In this document: piece by piece, positions 6,042 to 14,427 of the stretch
How positions within the stretch are numbered: the stretch's first letter is position 1
Layout: each line of letters begins with the position of its first letter
DNA from: Caldicellulosiruptor acetigenus
Lineage (GTDB): Bacteria > Bacillota > Thermoanaerobacteria > Caldicellulosiruptorales > Caldicellulosiruptoraceae
DNA: 64,000 bases
Direction: 5' to 3'
Assembly (NCBI RefSeq): GCF_026914305.1
Contig: NZ_CP113866.1
Span: 2,291,001 to 2,355,000, forward strand
Notes under the pieces: model-generated
The model's input: the letters and a program-made list of their open reading frames with translations, nothing else
Databases searched by the model: none
What the model was told of the DNA's origin: nothing
Program-made: the position numbers and the translations under genes

Positions 6042-8180
6042 TTACTCTAAAGACATAATCTTAATTTTCTCTATATCACTTAACCCTGAATTGTATTGCT
6101 GTATAAAGCTTATAAATCCTTGTAATAAACCTGCCTGAGCTAACACTTCACCATTTGTAACTGGTTTCTTAGTTTTAGAGTCTATTATATTTCTGCCTTG
6201 GCTGTCTTTAGCGGGTTGATAAAGCCATTCCCATGGTGTTACTGCTAAATCTGGTTGAGTAGCATTTTTATTTTTCTTGTTTTTTGCTTGTTCCTGTAAT
6301 TTCTTTTGATTAGTGGTTATGTCTTTTAAACATTGAGTTATGGCAGCACCTAAAGCTTTATCCATAATCCCTTTGTTCATTTCTGCTTCCAAATCTTTTT
6401 GTGCCTTTTGTAATTGAACACCTTTCAATGACAATTCAACCTTAAATAACTCATTATTTCTGAAATTCTCATCATTCATAATTGCTCTTCTAACTGCTTC
6501 TGTTAATAACTGACTCTCAATAGCTTGCAATTCTAATGGGAATTTCTTATTATTCTGCTGATATTGCTGTTTCAATAACTGCACATCCCAGTAAGCCTTT
6601 TCTATCTGATAAGGAGACATCTTCTGCAATGTATCTGTGTTTATCTTCTGCTGTTTTAATTCCTGTTCCAATATACCGTTTTGCAATTTAGCTTTATCAA
6701 CTTCCAATGCAGCCTGTTTGACTTCATATGGAATTATCTGTTTATTCTTCTCATAGTTTTGAGCTAACAATTTTATCTGATAATCCAATTGCTGCAATTC
6801 TAATGGTGTCATCTTTGCTAACTTATCATTGGTCAACTGCATATTCCTTAACTGCTCTGTTGCCTGCTTTATTTCAATTGGTGCCATCTGTTCTTTGACA
6901 TTTAATTCAAATTTCTTTGTCGCTAACTCTGTTTGTGCAGCTTCCTTCTGGATTGGGAATAATTCCTTGGATTGCTGCAAAGCTGTTTGTTTTGTCGCTA
7001 ATTCTGTCTGTGCCGTCTCTTTCTGAATTGGGAATAATTGTGCTGACTGTTTCTGTTGCTGTTGTGCACCTAATACATTAGACAATGCAGCTGCTATCTG
7101 TGCGTTTCTGTATGGCAATTCAGCATTGTATTGCTGAGCTTGCATTGCCCTTTCAATTGCTTTCTCTCTTTGCTGTGCTATATAATTAGCTATTTGTGCT
7201 CTTCTTTCTTCATCAAGCTGTTCTAATTGTTTTTGTCCCTGAGCTTCCACTTCTGCTATTTTGTCAACCGCATAGCTTGACCTTGCCAGTCCTCTTGATA
7301 ACATTTGATTTGATACATTTGACTTTGCTTGCTCAATAGCCTGTTTTATCTCTTGTGCCCTTTGATTATAAATCGGATTGTATATCGCTTCTGCTTCCTT
7401 CTGTAATTCTTCTGTTGATGGTATTTTAGCAAATTCTTGAGACAATCCCTGTGTCGGTGTTATTGCTTGCAATAAGCTTTCTAAATTAGAAGGTGTCTTA
7501 TATGGCACAATGCCAATATACATTTTGCCTGTCTGTGGGTCTCTATTCCATGTCCAATCAGCATTTGGGTATAAGTCTCTTACCCATATCCATTGACCGT
7601 TTACATTGACATAAGTCTTGTTATCAGGACCAATATAACCCTCACCTAATGCTTTTGGTGTACCGCTTGAAAAATCATAGATGGTTACTTTTCTTGATGG
7701 GTCTTGATACCACAAAGGTTTTGTTGTCGGTGTTGCAACTGATGTTGTTTTTGCAGTTGCCTGTGTTGACTGCGCTGATGGTGTTTGTTTGCTAAGCTGT
7801 GCGTCTAAAACTTTAAAACTTCCCCATGATGGGTTTGTTGTCGCCGTATAACTCAAATTCTGTGGACTTGTCGGTTGATTTAATTGTGCATCCAAAACTT
7901 TAAACTGTCCCCATGATGGTGTTGTCGGTGTTGTTGTCTTTGTCGTCGGTGTAGTTGTTGGTTTAACACTCTGTGCTAAAGATAATTGCTGGTCTAAAAG
8001 TTTGAACTGTCCCCAGCTTGGGTTAGATTGATTTTGCTTAAAATTTTGAATAGCTGTTTTTATTTGTTGCTGTCTTGGTGCAAGAAATTGATTTTGCTTA
8101 AAGTCTTGAATAATGCTTTGAATTTGATTTTTTCTGCTGGTTTGAGTTTGATTGCCTAACCAATCTATTAAGTATGCCAT
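6042..8180 (-). CDS. Gln-rich coiled-coil protein with WGxFKxLD repeats, virion-like
   Basis: About 712 residues from the ATG at 8180, 10 bases after AAAGGG; an in-frame GTG at 8189 would add three. (Numbers here count from that GTG.) Residues 24-53 hold two FKQNQ-type repeats. Three PSWGQFKLLD-like motifs (58-66, 92-100, 121-129) are separated by Thr/Pro/Gln linkers. Residues 155-235 look globular. Residues 255-340 contain YNPIYNQRAQE and an SRGLARSSYAVDK motif of a kind seen in phage structural or ejection-type proteins (recollection, not a search). Residues 340-600 are a long Gln-rich coiled coil with a recurring P-I/L-x-x-K/Q element. No signal peptide or enzyme motif is seen. A virion, ejection or scaffold role is an inference. 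Confidence 0.6.
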   Translation of the reverse strand: MAYLIDWLGNQTQTSRKNQIQSIIQDFKQNQFLAPRQQQIKTAIQNFKQNQSNPSWGQFKLLDQQLSLAQSVKPTTTPTTKTTTPTTPSWGQFKVLDAQLNQPTSPQNLSYTATTNPSWGSFKVLDAQLSKQTPSAQSTQATAKTTSVATPTTKPLWYQDPSRKVTIYDFSSGTPKALGEGYIGPDNKTYVNVNGQWIWVRDLYPNADWTWNRDPQTGKMYIGIVPYKTPSNLESLLQAITPTQGLSQEFAKIPSTEELQKEAEAIYNPIYNQRAQEIKQAIEQAKSNVSNQMLSRGLARSSYAVDKIAEVEAQGQKQLEQLDEERRAQIANYIAQQREKAIERAMQAQQYNAELPYRNAQIAAALSNVLGAQQQQKQSAQLFPIQKETAQTELATKQTALQQSKELFPIQKEAAQTELATKKFELNVKEQMAPIEIKQATEQLRNMQLTNDKLAKMTPLELQQLDYQIKLLAQNYEKNKQIIPYEVKQAALEVDKAKLQNGILEQELKQQKINTDTLQKMSPYQIEKAYWDVQLLKQQYQQNNKKFPLELQAIESQLLTEAVRRAIMNDENFRNNELFKVELSLKGVQLQKAQKDLEAEMNKGIMDKALGAAITQCLKDITTNQKKLQEQAKNKKNKNATQPDLAVTPWEWLYQPAKDSQGRNIIDSKTKKPVTNGEVLAQAGLLQGFISFIQQYNSGLSDIEKIKIMSLE

Positions 8181-8197
8181 GATTAACACACCCTTTC

Positions 8198-8419
8198 TTA
8201 TGCAATTTTGTTTTCAATCTCTTTCAAGGAACCATCTTCATTAAATAGCTCATCTTCTGGCACATTGAAAAACTCTGCCAGTCTCTTTTTAACCTTTGGA
8301 TATGCTTTCCTTTCGCCTCTTTCAATCGCTGTTAACAAAGTGTAATTAATACCCGCTGCCAAAGATAGTTTAGCTGATGATAAGTTAAGCTGTTTTTTCA
8401 AATATTCTAACTTTGTCAT
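8198..8419 (-). CDS. XRE (Cro/CI)-family regulator
   Basis: A 73-residue protein, AAGGAG 8 bases before ATG. Residues 5-58 form a five-helix XRE domain (LNLSSAKLSLAAGINYTLLTAIERGERK then KRLAEFFNV) with an acidic tail. It is a single-domain repressor candidate for the element. Its transcript starts at a TTGACA/TATAGA promoter and must pass a very stable terminator hairpin before the gene. It lies 17 bp before the coiled-coil protein, so both are likely cotranscribed. Targets may be the CACACTATATATT sites near 5741 and 5873. Confidence 0.8.
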   Translation of the reverse strand: MTKLEYLKKQLNLSSAKLSLAAGINYTLLTAIERGERKAYPKVKKRLAEFFNVPEDELFNEDGSLKEIENKIA

Positions 8420-8448
8420 TTTAAATCAACTCCTTTCATGTGTTTTTC

Positions 8449-8497
8449 AAAAATAAAAGCTGCCCAAAGAAGTTATAAAACCTCTTTGAGGCAGCTT
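8449..8497 (-). terminator. Strong terminator in the leader of the xre gene
   Basis: On the minus strand an 18-bp stem with one bulged U (AAGCUGCC...GGUU with AACUUC...GGCAGCUU) closes a 4-nt loop and is followed by UUAUUUUUG. It ends transcription of integrase and orf113. It also lies downstream of the promoter at 8532-8560, so it sits in the 5' leader of the regulator mRNA and could act as an attenuator. Confidence 0.8.
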
Positions 8498-8531
8498 AAT
8501 TTTTCAATTTTGTGTGTTCACTTTTTACCCT

Positions 8532-8560
8532 TCTATACAATATTATACCATATTTGTCAA
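8532..8560 (-). promoter_or_regulatory. Promoter upstream of xre leader
   Basis: On the minus strand TTGACA (8555-8560), a 17-bp spacer and TATAGA (8532-8537). The predicted start near 8525 is about 28 nt before the terminator hairpin and about 105 nt before the regulator start codon. The remaining gap 8561-8733 shows no gene. Confidence 0.6.
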
Positions 8561-8733
8561 GTAGAACATACGTTTGGATATGCCGACAAGGTTTGGTATT
8601 CAAAATATTAGCAATGCTAAACATTTGAATTAATAGCATGATACATAATAAAAATGCAGGATTTACCTTCATAAGTTGTTGTCTTTGCTTTTTATTGTAA
8701 CAACTGCTTTAAACCTGTGCATACAACTTTTTT

Positions 8734-9075
8734 TCAGTATGTCATAACAACTTCTGCGTCTTCTTTTTCTTTAAACGCTGCAATTACACCTGAAAGCTTG
8801 TCCTCATCGGCATACACCCTTACAATGCTGCTTTGTGATGGTAACGCTCCTAAAGCCTTATCAATCCCTTCTAATAGCTTAAACCACGCTTTTATTCTTT
8901 TGTCTCTGTCAATTTTTCTGTTCACTTGAAGATAAACATTTTTGACGCCCATTTCCTCTAAAATTAAACAACCACCGCCTGCAACCTGATTTTCTTTAAA
9001 CACGTCGCTGTAACCGACAAAGAAGTTTGTTTTGCTTTCCTCATCATAAAAATGATACAACATCTTTAAACTCAC
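8734..9075 (-). CDS. Unknown 113-aa protein coupled to integrase
   Basis: A 113-residue soluble, mixed-charge protein whose start codon overlaps the integrase stop by 4 bp (ATGA), showing translational coupling. The sequence alternates predicted strands and helices (YHFYDEES, NVYLQVNRKI, a basic helix KRIKAWFKLLEGIDKAL, VRVYADEDKL, AEVVMTY). There is no signal peptide or membrane segment. No family is recognised. The strict pairing with the integrase suggests a role in recombination or its control, but this is inference. Confidence 0.6.
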   Translation of the reverse strand: MSLKMLYHFYDEESKTNFFVGYSDVFKENQVAGGGCLILEEMGVKNVYLQVNRKIDRDKRIKAWFKLLEGIDKALGALPSQSSIVRVYADEDKLSGVIAAFKEKEDAEVVMTY

Positions 9076-10031
9076 CCCTTCTTTTTATTTTGATTTTTTA
9101 TATTCCCAACCCTGTTTAAGGGTTGTTTTAGCAAAGTGTTAATCGGTGTTGCCTTTGCGTGAATATCTTGTAAGTCTTGCTGTGTAAAGTGGACATACTT
9201 TTTTGTCATTTCCAATGTTGTATGTCCCATTATCTTTTGTAAGCTCAATTCATAACCACCATTTTTGAGATATAGCAAAGCAAACATATGCCTTAAGTCA
9301 TATGGTTTTATTTTTACACCTAATTGAGCACTATAAATTCTCATTCTTTCTTCCCATCTACTCCTGTTAAAAGGCTTCCCTGTAACTGAACAAAATACAG
9401 GAACGCTGTCATCCCATTGTGGATGCCTTGAAGATATGAGTTTTTTAATTGCATTTGCTGTTACTGGTGAGATTGGCAGCACTCTTGATACTCTTGTCTT
9501 TGCCACATCAGAAGGAATTACAACTTGCATATTCTTAAAATCAAAATGGTCTTTTAGCAAAGAAAAGGCTTCTTTAGGTCTTATTCCTGTGTCAAGCGTC
9601 AATAACATCAATGCATAATCACGCAAACCAGCAAAAGTTTTTCTGTTCGGCAATTGGAGTAACTTTTGAAGTGTCTCAATATCAATTTCAACAATTCTGT
9701 CGTCCGTCTTTCTTGGTTTGAATTTGGCAATAGGATTTGTCGGTATAATGCCCTCTTCAACACACCAATTCAAAAATGCTTTCAAGTTTTTCATTCTTAG
9801 ATTATAAGTGACTGGTTTCATAGGCTGCGATAAATATTCAATCAAGCACTTTCTCAACTTCTCTGGGTCATTAAAACAATCTGGATAACGCTTGAAAAAT
9901 GAACTGATGTGATATTTATAGTCTTCAATTGTGGTTTCGCTTCTGCCTTGTGCTTTTTTATAAGCTAAAAATATTTGCAAAACATCTTCCCAATCTGAAC
10001 TTGAATTGTTAGCTTTAAGTTGTTTAGGCAT
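9072..10031 (-). CDS. Tyrosine recombinase (integrase)
   Basis: A 319-residue XerC/D-like integrase starting 7 bases after GAGGTGG. Residues 15-95 are the SAM-like core-binding domain and residues 115-290 the catalytic domain. Visible catalytic residues are Arg151 (DTGIRP), Lys178 (VAKTR), Arg247 and His248 (YDLRH, with Tyr at the box II His position as in many phage integrases), His270 (MGH) and nucleophile Tyr279 (KKYVHF). It lies inside the right att repeat and reads inward, as expected for an integrase using tRNA-Leu. Transcription may come from the captured tRNA promoter. The Lys-rich C-terminus could contact DNA. Confidence 0.93.
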   Translation of the reverse strand: MPKQLKANNSSSDWEDVLQIFLAYKKAQGRSETTIEDYKYHISSFFKRYPDCFNDPEKLRKCLIEYLSQPMKPVTYNLRMKNLKAFLNWCVEEGIIPTNPIAKFKPRKTDDRIVEIDIETLQKLLQLPNRKTFAGLRDYALMLLTLDTGIRPKEAFSLLKDHFDFKNMQVVIPSDVAKTRVSRVLPISPVTANAIKKLISSRHPQWDDSVPVFCSVTGKPFNRSRWEERMRIYSAQLGVKIKPYDLRHMFALLYLKNGGYELSLQKIMGHTTLEMTKKYVHFTQQDLQDIHAKATPINTLLKQPLNRVGNIKNQNKKKG

Positions 10032-10066
10032 AATAAAACCACCTCAACGCTTATTTTTTGCGTCTC

Positions 10067-10079
10067 GGTGGTGTCCCTT
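10067..10079 (-). repeat. Right-arm copy of AAGGGACACCA inverted repeat
   Basis: The minus strand reads AAGGGACACCACC, matching 345-357 except at one base. It lies in the integrase leader, 36 bp before the integrase start, so a protein bound here could both shape recombination and repress integrase transcription. Function is inferred. Confidence 0.4.
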
Positions 10080-10207
10080 ATGTTCGGTGTTAAATGACTG
10101 ATTACTTTGTTTTTCTACCATTCTACGACTATGTAGCTTTTTCTGATTGTAAAAACGCCTCTAAATCTTCATACTGCTTATTTGTTATTTTGTGCCATCT
10201 ATGGCAG

Positions 10208-10306
10208 TTTTGAGTCCAGCGCGTCTGCCAGTTCCACCACTTCGGCACATTTTCCTTTTGAATTTTCAAGCAAGATTGATTATATCATAAATTTTTGAGG
10301 TTGTCA
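10208..10306. repeat. attR: 99-bp direct repeat, orphan tRNA 5' half
   Basis: Identical to 243-341. Only the 5' half of tRNA-Leu is present here (10208-10250); the rest is replaced by element DNA. The chromosome to its right holds the original tRNA promoter, which now reads a truncated tRNA and continues toward the integrase gene. Confidence 0.95.
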
Positions 10307-10307
10307 A
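10279..10307 (-). promoter_or_regulatory. Consensus promoter reading half-tRNA into the element
   Basis: On the minus strand TTGACA (10302-10307), a 17-bp spacer and TATAAT (10279-10284) form a perfect sigma-70/SigA promoter. This is the original tRNA-Leu promoter. After integration it transcribes about 40 nt of tRNA 5' half and then the 175-bp leader of the integrase gene. No clear terminator is visible between it and the integrase start at 10031. Confidence 0.85.
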
Positions 10308-10536
10308 AGCGGTAGATTTTGATAAAATCCTGCCGTAGATTGAATTACCAACTTCATTTTACCTTCTTTCAAGGTAAAAAGTCAAGGGTCTAAAATAAAA
10401 AATTAATTATGCTCGGGTCAGTTTTGTTAAGAAGGAATATTATCACTAACAAATTCTCTGGAGAAATTTCTAATTTTAATATTCAAATGGTTAGGTTATA
10501 ATAGAAATAAATTCAAAAAAGCGCGAGGTTATTTGT
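10307..10536. other. 230-bp gap with DUF58 promoter
   Basis: No gene is seen between the right att repeat and the DUF58 gene. A TATAAT at 10497-10502 on the plus strand is a likely -10 box for the downstream gene, without a good -35 match. Inverted segments near 10310-10335 (CGGTAGATTTTG and AAATCCTGCCG) and 10360-10382 (TTTTACCTT and AAGGTAAAAA) may form hairpins. Confidence 0.4.
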
Positions 10537-11682
10537 ATGGAAACCTTCTGGTTATTTATAATATGCTCTTTATTATTTGCTCTAAATTTTTTCGTAACTA
10601 AAAAATTTGGACTAAAAAACGTTGAGTATGAAATCTACTTTGAAGAGAACAAAAAAACTGAAGGTGATGAGATTCACATTGTCGAAAGAATATACAACGG
10701 CAAAATTTTGCCACTTCCATGGGTAAAATCTGAATTTGAAGTGTCAGCATTCTTTTTCATGGAAAATGCAAAAAATTATGTAGTGGGAGATAAGCTAAGG
10801 TACATCAGTATTTTCTTTCTTCTGCCTTATCAGCAAATAGTAAGACGGCACAGATTTGTTGCAACAAAAAGAGGATTTTATAAGCTTGACAAAATATATC
10901 TTGTCACCGGTGACCTTTTTGGTCTTTCAACAGATGACAGGTGTTACTATGTAAATTCCAACATTACTATTTACCCAGCATTTTTGGACCTGAAAAAACA
11001 TTTTCTTCCCCGCTCAAGCCTCTCAGGTGAAGTTGTGGTAAAAAGACACTATTATGAAGATATATTTCACTTTGCAGGAATTAGAGAGTATCAGTCTTTT
11101 GATTCTTTCAATAGAATAAACTGGAATGCAACTGCAAAGTATAATACTTTGATGGTAAACAAGTACGAATACACCTCATCAGGGGATGCTTTGATACTTT
11201 TGAATGTCCAAAGTTCAGAGTATGAAAGAAAAGAGGTTTTTAACAAAAACGCCATTGAGTTTGGAATAAAGATTGCAGCAAGCTTAGCAAAAGAATGCTT
11301 GGATGCTCACATCCCAGTTGGTTTTGTTTGTAATGGTGTAGATGAAGAAACCTTGCAGCCGCTTGAAATTCTTCTTCCCTCCCAAGACCAAAACCAGCTT
11401 TTAAAAATTCTCGAAACCCTTGCACACATTAAAATTCAGGTAAACGAATACTTTGAATCTTTGCTTTATCAGGTCTTAAGAAGTTACAACTTCCGTGAGC
11501 TTTTTATAATTACCTCATTTGTGAACAAGGAGATGGAAGACTCTATTCTCCTTTACTCCTCGCTGGGAGTTAAGTTTACCATTATCCTTCTTGAGTATGA
11601 TGAAAAAGCTTTAAACTTAGAGTCAGAAAATGTGAGAATTTTTCTGGCAAAACAGCATCTTTTAGAAAGCGCCAGAGTATAA
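10537..11682 (+). CDS. DUF58 domain protein
   Basis: A 381-residue protein with one N-terminal hydrophobic segment (about 3-20). The DUF58 core lies near residues 185-260, including GIREYQSFDSFNRINWNATA and the following KYEY motif. DUF58 proteins have a vWA-like fold and usually pair with MoxR AAA ATPases and transglutaminase-like proteins in cell-envelope or maturation systems. Here it stands alone: the element lies upstream and a convergent pullulanase downstream, so any MoxR partner is elsewhere. The exact role is unknown. Confidence 0.8.
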   Translation: METFWLFIICSLLFALNFFVTKKFGLKNVEYEIYFEENKKTEGDEIHIVERIYNGKILPLPWVKSEFEVSAFFFMENAKNYVVGDKLRYISIFFLLPYQQIVRRHRFVATKRGFYKLDKIYLVTGDLFGLSTDDRCYYVNSNITIYPAFLDLKKHFLPRSSLSGEVVVKRHYYEDIFHFAGIREYQSFDSFNRINWNATAKYNTLMVNKYEYTSSGDALILLNVQSSEYERKEVFNKNAIEFGIKIAASLAKECLDAHIPVGFVCNGVDEETLQPLEILLPSQDQNQLLKILETLAHIKIQVNEYFESLLYQVLRSYNFRELFIITSFVNKEMEDSILLYSSLGVKFTIILLEYDEKALNLESENVRIFLAKQHLLESARV

Positions 11683-11691
11683 GTAAAAATC

Positions 11692-11730
11692 GCCGCAGGC
11701 TCACTTTATGTTCGTATTCACACCTGCGGC
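11692..11730. terminator. Bidirectional hairpin between DUF58 and pullulanase genes
   Basis: GCCGCAGG and CCTGCGGC form a perfect 8-bp GC-rich stem between two convergent genes. T-runs are weak on both sides (TTCTTTTGG on plus, ATTTTTAC on minus), consistent with a shared terminator. Confidence 0.65.
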
Positions 11731-11760
11731 TTAATGTTCTTTTGGATAGCAAAAAAGATA

Positions 11761-14238
11761 TCATTTCTGATATGCTATGAAAAGACTGATAGGTGCAATC
11801 TCAAAACTACCAATTGCTTCCTGTTCATTTTCTTCTAAAAATACAACACCATCATTTGCTTTTATCTTCCACATTCCATCAGGAAGCGCAATTACCTTCT
11901 TTTCTTTAAAAGGATTGTAGGCAACAATAATTTTTTTCCACACATCATAAGGATACGAAATCAAAAATGCAACAATGCCATCAGGTGCTGGCAAGAATTT
12001 TAGATATTTTCTTATTTCGCCTGATGAGCGCATTCTAAACGCCAAATGTTCTTTTCGCAACTTTATAAGGTCACAATAAAATTTGAAGGTGTCATAGAAC
12101 TTTTCTTTTAAACTCCAGTCAATCTTATTTATGCTATCGCCTGCGTTGTATGTGTTCGGGTGCCCTCCTTTGCTTCTATTGAACTCAACTCCACCGTGCA
12201 AAAACGCAATGCCCTGAGATGTTAAGATGATTGCATTTGCTAAGCGGCATGCCCGGTCAATCCAGAATATATCTTCACCCACCATTGTCTTTTGTGCCTT
12301 GTCAAAGAGGGTCAAGTTGTCATGGCAGGAACAATAATTTACACATTCATCGGGCTCTTTTGCAAAATCGTCAATGGCTGCCTTTATACCCTGTTTTAAT
12401 CTCTCAACATCAGAAAGGTTTCCATGCATGTATCCAGTTTTAAACCCGTCAAGGTCACCTCTTATACTGTCTCTTATTCTATCGTTGAAAAGTCCAATTG
12501 AATACCCCTGATGCGCTGTTGACTCAATTGTTGCCCTCTCTTCTAAAAGGCACGTACTATCTCCCATCACCCATCCTTCACCATAAATGAGGGCATGAGG
12601 ATTTCGCTTCCGCACTTCTTTTGAAATCATTCTCATAGTAAGTGTATCAATAAGGCCCATAAGGTCAAATCTGAATCCGTCTATATGAAACTCTTCTGTC
12701 CAGTATATTATTGTATCAAGTATAAACTTTCTTACCATTGGCTTTTCTGTTGCGATTTCATTGCCACAGCCTGTTGCGTTTGAATAGTCGCCATAGTCAT
12801 CTATCCTATAAAAATATCCAGGAACAATTTTGTCAAAGATAGAAAACTTTCCGCCCTTTGTGTGGTATGTGTGGTTGAAAACAACGTCCATCACAACTCC
12901 TATGCCGTTTTGGTGCAAAGTTTTAATCATAGTTCTCAGCTCTTTTAAAGCCTCAATTCCACCACTTTTTGTTGAGTACCAGTACTCTGGGCACTGATAT
13001 AAAACAGGGTCGTATCCCCAGTTGTACTTTTTATCAGGATTTTTATCATCAACACTTCCAAAGTCAGATATTGGAAGAAGATGAATGTGGGTTATTCCAA
13101 GCTCTTTTAGATGCAAAAGACCTGTTGAAAACTTTTCTTTGTAGAAGCTTTGCTGGCAAAGGCCCAAAAACTTTCCTCTAAACTTTTCATCTACACCTGA
13201 GGTTTCATCAATTGTAAAGTCTCGCACGTGCATCTCGTAAATGATAGCATCTTGTTGCTTTTCTACTGTTTTAACAAACTCATCCTGCTGCCAGCCTTCA
13301 ATTAGCGTATCTGCCGGGTCAAATATGAAAGATTTTTGAGAGTTTGAGGAAGAAGCTTTTGAGTAAGGGTCAGGAACCTCGTACACAATAAAACCTTCGT
13401 CCTCATCATAATTGTAATGCCAAACCTCATAAAGATAGTAGTGGTTTTTCAAGTCCCCTGTAAGGTGTATATTCCATGTACCGTTTTCTGACCTTGCCAT
13501 CTCTTTTTCAAATCTGAAATTTTCGCTCTCATCAAATATCTTAACCTTTACTTTGTATGCAGTGGGAGCCCACAGTCTAAAGTAGGTACCATATGGCTCA
13601 TATTTTATTCCAAGTTCACCAGGATAAAAAAACTCAGGCCTTGTTAGAATTTCTCGTGGTCTTGCCCAAATGTGTTCTGTTTTGTAGACAACCTTGTATT
13701 TTAAATTTGGCAAAAGCCTCTTTGAAGTAATAATTCTTATCATATTTGTAAAAGCAGTTTCTCTGTCAAAGTATTCTGTTATTACAATATCGTTGCCAAA
13801 TCCGGGCGGGTACCAAAGCTTTTGATTTGCACCTTCTGCAAATTTAAACTTTTGCCCAATCTTTATTTCTTTTAAATCCTTTATAAGCTCATATCTTCCA
13901 CGCAGCTTTGAATATGTCATTTCCCACTCGGGCGAAATTTGCCAGCCATTCATCTCACCAATGACAAATACCGGTCTTCTGAGCGGTTTTCGGTGATAGT
14001 CAAAATGCCCTTCTTTTAACACAAATCTAATCTTTCCTTTTTGCTCGCAAATCTCATAACCTCTCATTTCTGCTTCATAAGGATTGTCGGAGTGAGGAAT
14101 TATCTTGTCTATTCTTTCTATGTCTATTTCTTCTTCATTTAAAAATACTTTAAAATCTTCTTTCTTTACAGAGTGAACCATCTGGGACAGCACAACTACT
14201 ATCTCGTTAAAGTCATCTATATATGCTCTCACTATCAT
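11761..14238 (-). CDS. pulA: Type I pullulanase
   Basis: About 825 residues from the ATG at 14238, which has AGGTGG 6 bases upstream; the frame is open 20 codons further but without a ribosome site. The type I signature YNWGYDP is present. GH13 residues visible are the nucleophile Asp in GFRFDLMGLID, the acid Glu in YGEGW and the Asp in CHDNLTLFD, plus VVFNHTYH. N-terminal beta domains (about residues 1-290) precede the barrel. No signal peptide is seen, so it acts inside the cell, cutting alpha-1,6 branches of imported branched maltodextrins or glycogen. It is divergent from a GGDEF-EAL gene and convergent with the DUF58 gene. Confidence 0.92.
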   Translation of the reverse strand: MIVRAYIDDFNEIVVVLSQMVHSVKKEDFKVFLNEEEIDIERIDKIIPHSDNPYEAEMRGYEICEQKGKIRFVLKEGHFDYHRKPLRRPVFVIGEMNGWQISPEWEMTYSKLRGRYELIKDLKEIKIGQKFKFAEGANQKLWYPPGFGNDIVITEYFDRETAFTNMIRIITSKRLLPNLKYKVVYKTEHIWARPREILTRPEFFYPGELGIKYEPYGTYFRLWAPTAYKVKVKIFDESENFRFEKEMARSENGTWNIHLTGDLKNHYYLYEVWHYNYDEDEGFIVYEVPDPYSKASSSNSQKSFIFDPADTLIEGWQQDEFVKTVEKQQDAIIYEMHVRDFTIDETSGVDEKFRGKFLGLCQQSFYKEKFSTGLLHLKELGITHIHLLPISDFGSVDDKNPDKKYNWGYDPVLYQCPEYWYSTKSGGIEALKELRTMIKTLHQNGIGVVMDVVFNHTYHTKGGKFSIFDKIVPGYFYRIDDYGDYSNATGCGNEIATEKPMVRKFILDTIIYWTEEFHIDGFRFDLMGLIDTLTMRMISKEVRKRNPHALIYGEGWVMGDSTCLLEERATIESTAHQGYSIGLFNDRIRDSIRGDLDGFKTGYMHGNLSDVERLKQGIKAAIDDFAKEPDECVNYCSCHDNLTLFDKAQKTMVGEDIFWIDRACRLANAIILTSQGIAFLHGGVEFNRSKGGHPNTYNAGDSINKIDWSLKEKFYDTFKFYCDLIKLRKEHLAFRMRSSGEIRKYLKFLPAPDGIVAFLISYPYDVWKKIIVAYNPFKEKKVIALPDGMWKIKANDGVVFLEENEQEAIGSFEIAPISLFIAYQK

Positions 14239-14427
14239 TAAAACCACCTGTCTTTTTCTAAAGAATAGGATATGCAATATGCAGAAATTATATATCATTT
14301 ATACCCTTTTTGAAAATAAAAAAATTGCACCTTGAGAATACATATGCAAAAGATGTTTTTAGACCCTTTTTTCTGGGTATAAATATGAGAAGAAAAATTT
14401 TTCATATAATTTGTGGTGGTAAACAAA

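Larger units (their letters stand above)
243..10306. mobile_element. Integrated plasmid/satellite-like element in tRNA-Leu
   Basis: The element is bounded by a perfect 99-bp direct repeat (243-341 and 10208-10306), giving a unit of about 9,965 bp. A tyrosine integrase gene lies beside the right repeat and reads inward. All recognisable genes are on the minus strand: integrase, a 113-aa unknown, a Cro/CI-type regulator, a Gln-rich coiled-coil protein, an excisionase-like protein, a DnaB-N/RecA-like replication protein and a small membrane protein. No terminase, capsid, relaxase or type IV secretion gene is visible. Integrase, excisionase, repressor and replication genes point to an integrating plasmid or phage satellite that can excise and replicate; mobility is inferred. 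Confidence 0.9.
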
